DNA from: Pseudomonadota bacterium
GTDB taxonomy: Bacteria; Bdellovibrionota; Bacteriovoracia; Bacteriovoracales; Bacteriovoracaceae
Direction: 5' to 3'
Assembly (NCBI GenBank): GCA_027488375.1
Contig: JAIYBW010000006.1
Location: forward strand, 62,001-126,000
Length of the DNA: 64,000 nt
Each line of letters opens with the position of its first letter. Positions within the stretch are counted from its first letter, which is position 1. Shown one piece after another: positions 60,534 through 64,000 of this stretch. Position numbers and translations under genes: made by a program. The notes below the pieces were generated by a model. It had not been told where the DNA came from. It searched no databases and worked only from the letters and a program-made list of their open reading frames with translations.

Positions 60534-61235
60534 TTATAGTCGATAGCGCTGAGAGACAATATCTCGATTTCGTTTGAAAAGGTGATTAGTATAGAAAGGA
60601 TCTTTATGACAAGTCTTACCCACTTTGTGGATAAGTTCAAAATTTAAATTGAGATCTATCTTGAGGCCTCCGAGTCTTACCCGTTGAGAATAGTCCACAT
60701 CTTCCCAATAAGTATGTAAGGACTCATCCAAGTCTCCCGTATGTTTAAAAATTTCTCGATGAATGAGAAAAGCCGTTCCAGGCACATAAGGTAAGTGACC
60801 TGAAGGGAGATTCAGAAACTCTTCTTTTGTTTTTAAGTGATAGAGTTTTGATTCTTCAGGAATAAAAGCTGCGCCCATGGAATCCACCACATCTTTTTTT
60901 CTCCGCCATATAAGGGGAGCATACAAACCAGGTGCATCGGGCAATGGGCCCAATTGAAGTAAGGTGATATCGTTAGTCAGAAAATAGAGCCACTCATATT
61001 TTTCAAGAACAACTCTCATGGCCTCATTACAGCCACCGGTAAAACCTTTATTTTCTGGCATGATCACATGTTGAAGCTCGGGAAACTCTGATTGAACTTT
61101 CTCACGATGCTCTGATAAACTGCCGTTGTGAATAACATAAAGAAGTTCCGAGGGAACAAGAGGCACCACAGATTTTAAGCAGTCGATGGTGATATTTGGA
61201 TGATTATAAGTCAAAACGGCAACGGCAAAATTCAT
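60534..61235 (-). CDS. Family 2 glycosyltransferase
   Basis: The 233-residue GT-A enzyme starts MNFAVAVLTYNHPNITIDCL and has NKGFTGGCNEAMRVVLEKYE, a TNDITLL segment in place of the DXD motif and TYWEDVDYSQRVRLGGLKI (the WED acceptor motif). It belongs to the rhamnosyl/galactofuranosyl-like GT2 group acting on surface polysaccharide. There is no membrane segment, so it is cytoplasmic or peripheral. It is first in a two-gene unit with the phosphoethanolamine-transferase-like gene and diverges from a sugar nucleotidyltransferase gene. Confidence 0.88.
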   Translation of the reverse strand: MNFAVAVLTYNHPNITIDCLKSVVPLVPSELLYVIHNGSLSEHREKVQSEFPELQHVIMPENKGFTGGCNEAMRVVLEKYEWLYFLTNDITLLQLGPLPDAPGLYAPLIWRRKKDVVDSMGAAFIPEESKLYHLKTKEEFLNLPSGHLPYVPGTAFLIHREIFKHTGDLDESLHTYWEDVDYSQRVRLGGLKIDLNLNFELIHKVGKTCHKDPFYTNHLFKRNRDIVSQRYRL

Positions 61236-61238
61236 GAG

Positions 61239-61898
61239 GTGAGCATAGTTCAGGAAGCTTTTTTAAGCAAGCTCACGGGACAGAGAGTGATCATCCCTGC
61301 GGCCGGTCTCGGGACTCGTATGGGATCTCCTGCGGCCAAGGAGCTTCTCCCTCATCCTAATTACCCCATGAGTTTTATGGAAAAAGCTTTGGAGAGAGTT
61401 GAGAAGGCGGGAGCTACACCTCTTGTGATTTCTCGAAGTGATAAAGGGGTGCTTAATTCTTGGCTAGAGGCGAGAGAAGTGCCTCATATTCAAATTGAAA
61501 AAACTCCGGAATGGGTTCAAACTGTTTGGGCCAGTCGACACTATTGGGGTAAAAAAAATCTCTTACTTTTACCAGATACAGAGTTTTCTCCAGAAAAGAT
61601 CATGGAAGACATCTTTTCAGATCTTGAAACCACGGAGCTTTCGCTAGGTGTGTTTTCGGTTGAGAATTTATCTCTCTGGGGTGGGATCAAACAAGAGGGC
61701 GAGAGATTTTTTATCGCTGAAAAATTATCTGAGATCCAAGCGGGACTGGCCTGGGGACTCATCGGTTTTCAAGCTGATTCGGGAGAGAGCTTTTGGCAGA
61801 ACTATCTCGCCGCTCAAAAGACTCATGAATGGACTCAAGTTTCTCAAACCGTCTCCCTTCATCAACTAGAAAAATTTGAAGATTTGACCCGGGGTTAG
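61239..61898 (+). CDS. Sugar-phosphate nucleotidyltransferase-like protein
   Basis: The protein is a Rossmann-type NTP transferase with RVIIPAAGLGTRMGSPAAKE, the GxGTR-M nucleotide loop and downstream Lys, then LLLLPDTEFSPEKIMEDIFS holding the catalytic Asp. LSLGVFSVENLSLWGGIKQE and AGLAWGLIGFQADSGESFW follow. At about 220 residues it is shorter than RmlA or GlmU, so it is probably a minimal NTP_transferase domain. The start is not clear: the frame is open from 61200, and I choose the GTG at 61239 outside the divergent GT2 gene. A link to that glycosyltransferase is likely but unproven. Confidence 0.75.
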   Translation: MSIVQEAFLSKLTGQRVIIPAAGLGTRMGSPAAKELLPHPNYPMSFMEKALERVEKAGATPLVISRSDKGVLNSWLEAREVPHIQIEKTPEWVQTVWASRHYWGKKNLLLLPDTEFSPEKIMEDIFSDLETTELSLGVFSVENLSLWGGIKQEGERFFIAEKLSEIQAGLAWGLIGFQADSGESFWQNYLAAQKTHEWTQVSQTVSLHQLEKFEDLTRG

Positions 61899-62095
61899 AA
61901 CCTCGTTTTTAATTCTTTAATCACTCTTTCCAAAAGAGCTTTGCACTGGGCCTCATCAAGGCCATGGAGCATGTGGCTTGGAGGGAGATTTTTTTGAGAA
62001 GGTGCTTTAAAAGCTACTAAGCGATTATTAAGATTATTACGAAGTGTTCTTAGTTTTTTATCACTTAGAGTGCTTAGATCTGAATAGTCTTTCAT
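61895..62095 (-). CDS. Small conserved-looking protein, 66 aa, coupled to the RNA helicase
   Basis: It reads MKDYSDLSTLSDKKLRTLRN, then NLNNRLVAFKAPSQKNLPPS and a C-terminal helix with EAQCKALLERVIKELKTRF. Two basic amphipathic helices are separated by a Pro-rich linker. The ATG overlaps the helicase stop by 4 bp, which supports a real gene translated after the helicase. Basic helices and the partner suggest RNA binding, but this is a guess. No family recognised. Confidence 0.6.
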   Translation of the reverse strand: MKDYSDLSTLSDKKLRTLRNNLNNRLVAFKAPSQKNLPPSHMLHGLDEAQCKALLERVIKELKTRF

Positions 62096-63351
62096 CTTTT
62101 ATTCCTGAATTTAAAACCAACTTTATTTTTTTCTTCTTTCTGAGGAGCTTGGGGAGCCTTCGGTTTAGCGCGAGGATCGCGGTAAGGTCTTGCGGGTCTT
62201 GTATCCTTAACTGATTTTTCCGCGACACCTACAAATGTATCTGTAGGTAGTTTTAGACCAATAAGTTTTTGAATACGTGCGAGAGCATCTCTTTCTGTTT
62301 CATCACAGAATGATATCGCGTCCCCATCTTTTCCGGCCCGGGCCGTTCTTCCAATTCGGTGAACATAGCTTTCAGCATCCACGGGAAGATCAAAATTCAT
62401 CACGTGGGAGACACCTTGAACATCAATTCCTCGGGCCGCAATATCTGTGGCCACAAGAACTTTAATTGTTCCAGATTTAAAATTTTCTAGAGCTGCTTCA
62501 CGAGCATTTTGAGATTTATTTCCATGAATAGCTGCACATTTAATCTGATGAGCATTCAAGTAATCAACGATTTTATTCGCTCCATGCTTCGTACGGGTGA
62601 AAACGAGAGTGAGTTCTACGTTTTCCTCCTGAAGAAGTTTTCTCAGGAGTTGATATTTATGGGCCTTCTGGCAGAAAATAATTTTTTGATTAATTCTTTC
62701 AACTGTTGTTGAAGGAGGAGTGACTTCCACGCGAATAGGATTTTTAAGAATCCGGTTAGCGATAGAAACGACTTCTTTTGGCATAGTCGCCGAAAAAAGG
62801 AGTGTTTGTTTTTTTTCTGGAAGAACAGCAATTACTTTTTTGATGTCATGAATAAAGCCCATATCAAGCATACGGTCAGCTTCATCAAGAACAAAAATTT
62901 CTACCGATGAGAGTTTGCAGTGACCCTGATTCATCAGATCTAAGAGGCGTCCAGGTGTCGCGACTAAAATATCAAGACCATTGCGAAGAGCGCTGACCTG
63001 GCTTGCCTGGCCCACACCTCCAAAAATCACCGCATACTTTAGTTTAAGTCCCTCGCCGTATTTATCGAGGCTTTCTTTAATTTGTGAAGCGAGTTCTCGT
63101 GTGGGGGCGAGAATCAGGGCCCGAGGCTGGCCCGGTGTGAGACTAAAATCTCTCGGAGATAGACGCTCGAGCATAGGCAGTGTGAAGGCCGCTGTTTTTC
63201 CCGTTCCTGTTTGAGCAATTCCTAGGAGGTCTTTGCCTTCAAGCAGTGAAGGAATGGACTCACCTTGGATTGGAGTGGGAGTAGTGTAACCGACTTTTTC
63301 AAGATTAGTCAGAATCTGTGGCTTAAGCCTGAGGTCATTAAATTTCAACAT
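62092..63351 (-). CDS. rhlE: DEAD-box RNA helicase, RhlE type
   Basis: From the ATG at 63351 the protein has 419 residues. Motifs are GYTTPTPIQGESIPSLLEGK (Q motif), AQTGTGKTAAFTLPMLERLS (I), ALILAPTRELASQI (Ia), VLDEADRMLDMGFI (II), LFSATMPKEVVS (III), VATDIAARGIDVQGVSHVMN (V) and YVHRIGRTARAGKDGD (VI). A C-terminal basic tail (KPKAPQAPQKEEKNKVGFKF) follows. RhlE-type helicases act in ribosome assembly and RNA decay. The frame remains open upstream to 63420, but that extension lacks family similarity. Confidence 0.94.
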   Translation of the reverse strand: MLKFNDLRLKPQILTNLEKVGYTTPTPIQGESIPSLLEGKDLLGIAQTGTGKTAAFTLPMLERLSPRDFSLTPGQPRALILAPTRELASQIKESLDKYGEGLKLKYAVIFGGVGQASQVSALRNGLDILVATPGRLLDLMNQGHCKLSSVEIFVLDEADRMLDMGFIHDIKKVIAVLPEKKQTLLFSATMPKEVVSIANRILKNPIRVEVTPPSTTVERINQKIIFCQKAHKYQLLRKLLQEENVELTLVFTRTKHGANKIVDYLNAHQIKCAAIHGNKSQNAREAALENFKSGTIKVLVATDIAARGIDVQGVSHVMNFDLPVDAESYVHRIGRTARAGKDGDAISFCDETERDALARIQKLIGLKLPTDTFVGVAEKSVKDTRPARPYRDPRAKPKAPQAPQKEEKNKVGFKFRNKR

Positions 63352-63480
63352 AGGCTGCACAATCCTTCTTTTAGGTCTCTTCGTCAAATGGAAACTCAAT
63401 TCAGTTTTGAGAAATTTCAAGGGATTAGGATGAATTTCATGGAGATATTTGCAAGAGGGGGACTAGAGTCTATCGGTGGA

Positions 63481-63508
63481 TTGACTATTGTAGCTAATTA
63501 GCTACAAT
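63481..63508 (+). promoter_or_regulatory. Toxin-antitoxin promoter with perfect palindrome operator
   Basis: TTGACT (63481-63486) and TACAAT (63503-63508) are 16 bp apart, close to sigma-70 consensus. Bases 63487-63508 are a perfect 22-bp palindrome with half site ATTGTAGCTAA, filling the spacer and the -10. That is the usual place for an antitoxin operator. The predicted transcript would start near 63515, giving a leader of only about 7 bases before the GTG at 63522. Confidence 0.65.
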
Positions 63509-63521
63509 TAAGGAGTTTCTG

Positions 63522-63854
63522 GTGCAGGTTCTAATTTATGAAACAAGAGATGGATTTAACCCATTTGAGTATTGGTTAAATTCGATACAGGATCAGCTGA
63601 TACGAGATAGAGTTCGACTAAGAATTTTACGACTCCAGAATGGAAATTTCGGAGATCATAAGTTTTTATCTCATGGCGTTTGGGAACTCCGCATGACTTT
63701 TGGCGGTGGCATAAGAATTTATTATGGATTTTTTGAAGATAATGTTGTGTTGCTTCTTTCTGGAGGCAATAAGAATACACAGAAAAGAGATATTCAAAAA
63801 GCTATCTTTTATATGAGTGAGTTTTTAGAGGTAAAGAATGAAAAGAAAATTTAA
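63522..63854 (+). CDS. HigB/Gp49-like (RelE/ParE superfamily) toxin
   Basis: The 110-residue protein begins with a GTG preceded by AAGGAG. RDGFNPFEYWLNSIQDQLIR, RDRVRLRILRLQNGNFGDHK, VWELRMTFGGGIRIYYGFFE and VVLLLSGGNKNTQKRDIQKA follow the pattern of phage-derived Gp49-like / HI1419-type addiction toxins of the RelE/ParE superfamily, with conserved Arg, Tyr and the final K-x-x-x-Q-x-x-D-I-x-K-A. Such toxins usually cleave mRNA on ribosomes. It overlaps the following antitoxin-like gene by 17 bp; toxin-first order is typical of this group. Confidence 0.88.
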   Translation: MQVLIYETRDGFNPFEYWLNSIQDQLIRDRVRLRILRLQNGNFGDHKFLSHGVWELRMTFGGGIRIYYGFFEDNVVLLLSGGNKNTQKRDIQKAIFYMSEFLEVKNEKKI

Positions 63855-64000
63855 AACCTGGGAAGAGGTAGTTCATGATCAATTAAAAGACAAACCTGAA
63901 GATCAATATAACTACCTTAAAACTGCCTTCGAAGAAAGCTATGACATGCCCAACGTTATCATGAGTGCCATCCGCCAAGTCGCTGAGGTTCGGGGTATAT
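63838..64000 (+). CDS. Antitoxin-like protein, N-terminal part (cut by window end)
   Basis: The ATG at 63838 opens a frame through the window end giving about 54 residues: MKRKFKTWEEVVHDQLKDKP, then a helical stretch with YNYLKTAFEESYDMPNVIMS and AIRQVAEVRGI. The order after a Gp49-like toxin and the start FKTWEEV with downstream AI-x-x-V-A-E-x-R-G fit HigA-type XRE antitoxins, in which the helix-turn-helix begins just past the visible end. It would bind the palindrome at 63487. Only the first part is visible. Confidence 0.7.
   Translation, partial: MKRKFKTWEEVVHDQLKDKPEDQYNYLKTAFEESYDMPNVIMSAIRQVAEVRGI

Noticed and set aside
63522-64000. Prophage remnant because of the Gp49-like toxin
   Set aside because: A single toxin-antitoxin pair with no integrase, structural or lysis genes does not support a prophage.
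1-64000. tRNA, rRNA, CRISPR arrays and insertion sequences
   Set aside because: Reading the gaps showed no cloverleaf, no regular repeat-spacer pattern and no transposase; nearly all sequence is covered by intact genes.

Overview
The window is a gene-dense, AT-rich stretch of a Gram-negative chromosome with short intergenic gaps and many start/stop overlaps of the TAATG type. There are no rRNA or tRNA genes, insertion sequences or CRISPR arrays, and no gene-free stretch longer than about 170 bases. The content points to a Bdellovibrionota predator-type bacterium, most likely of the Bacteriovorax/Peredibacter group: many signal-peptide-bearing and lipoprotein genes of unknown function, a Myxococcus-like Glt envelope gene set, and a TonB-type receptor with a carboxypeptidase-regulatory domain. 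The lineage is inferred from gene content only; I could not run a search.

Layout, left to right. 1-3712 (minus): the start of a secreted protein, then an aromatic amino acid catabolic operon (HisC-like aminotransferase, fumarylacetoacetase, homogentisate dioxygenase). 3876-5596 (plus): a lipoprotein, fabI and a DUF309 gene. 5659-10343 (plus): a five-gene transport operon, exbB-exbD-tonB-receptor-lipoprotein. 10353-12082: a CysZ/EI24-like membrane protein and a GT9 glycosyltransferase. 12106-16109 (minus): hisS-valS. 16198-22026 (minus): a membrane Fe-S oxidoreductase coupled to three secreted proteins of unknown function. 22135-24607: a small membrane protein, a sulfatase-fold-like lipoprotein and the redox chaperone Hsp33. 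24692-30368 (plus): an AddB/AddA recombination nuclease pair. 30442-38621 (plus): a six-gene set whose order and domains resemble GltA/B-C-D-E-F-G of myxobacterial gliding. 38618-43308 (minus): metH-metF. 43468-46991: a secreted protein, an EamA permease, msrB, apaG, a 60-residue protein, a FAHD1-like hydrolase and a small exported protein.

47033-58259 is the most coherent accessory region. It holds a SulP transporter with a beta-carbonic anhydrase, a trypsin-like protease, a sensor kinase/response regulator pair, and a divergent SulP-dabA-dabB operon. DabA keeps the four expected zinc/active-site residues with the expected spacing. Between the response regulator and the SulP-dabAB operon lie three back-to-back 11-bp direct repeats ending 6 bp before a perfect TATAAT, as expected of an OmpR/PhoB-family activator site. 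I read this as a regulated inorganic-carbon (CO2/bicarbonate) uptake system in a presumed heterotrophic predator.

58263-64000: trmO, a phosphoethanolamine-transferase-like enzyme, a GT2 glycosyltransferase, a sugar nucleotidyltransferase, an RhlE-type RNA helicase with a coupled 66-residue protein, and a HigB/HigA-like toxin-antitoxin pair cut by the window end. Its promoter contains a perfect 22-bp palindrome. Two hairpins that would bury a ribosome binding site (fabI and exbB) also deserve attention.
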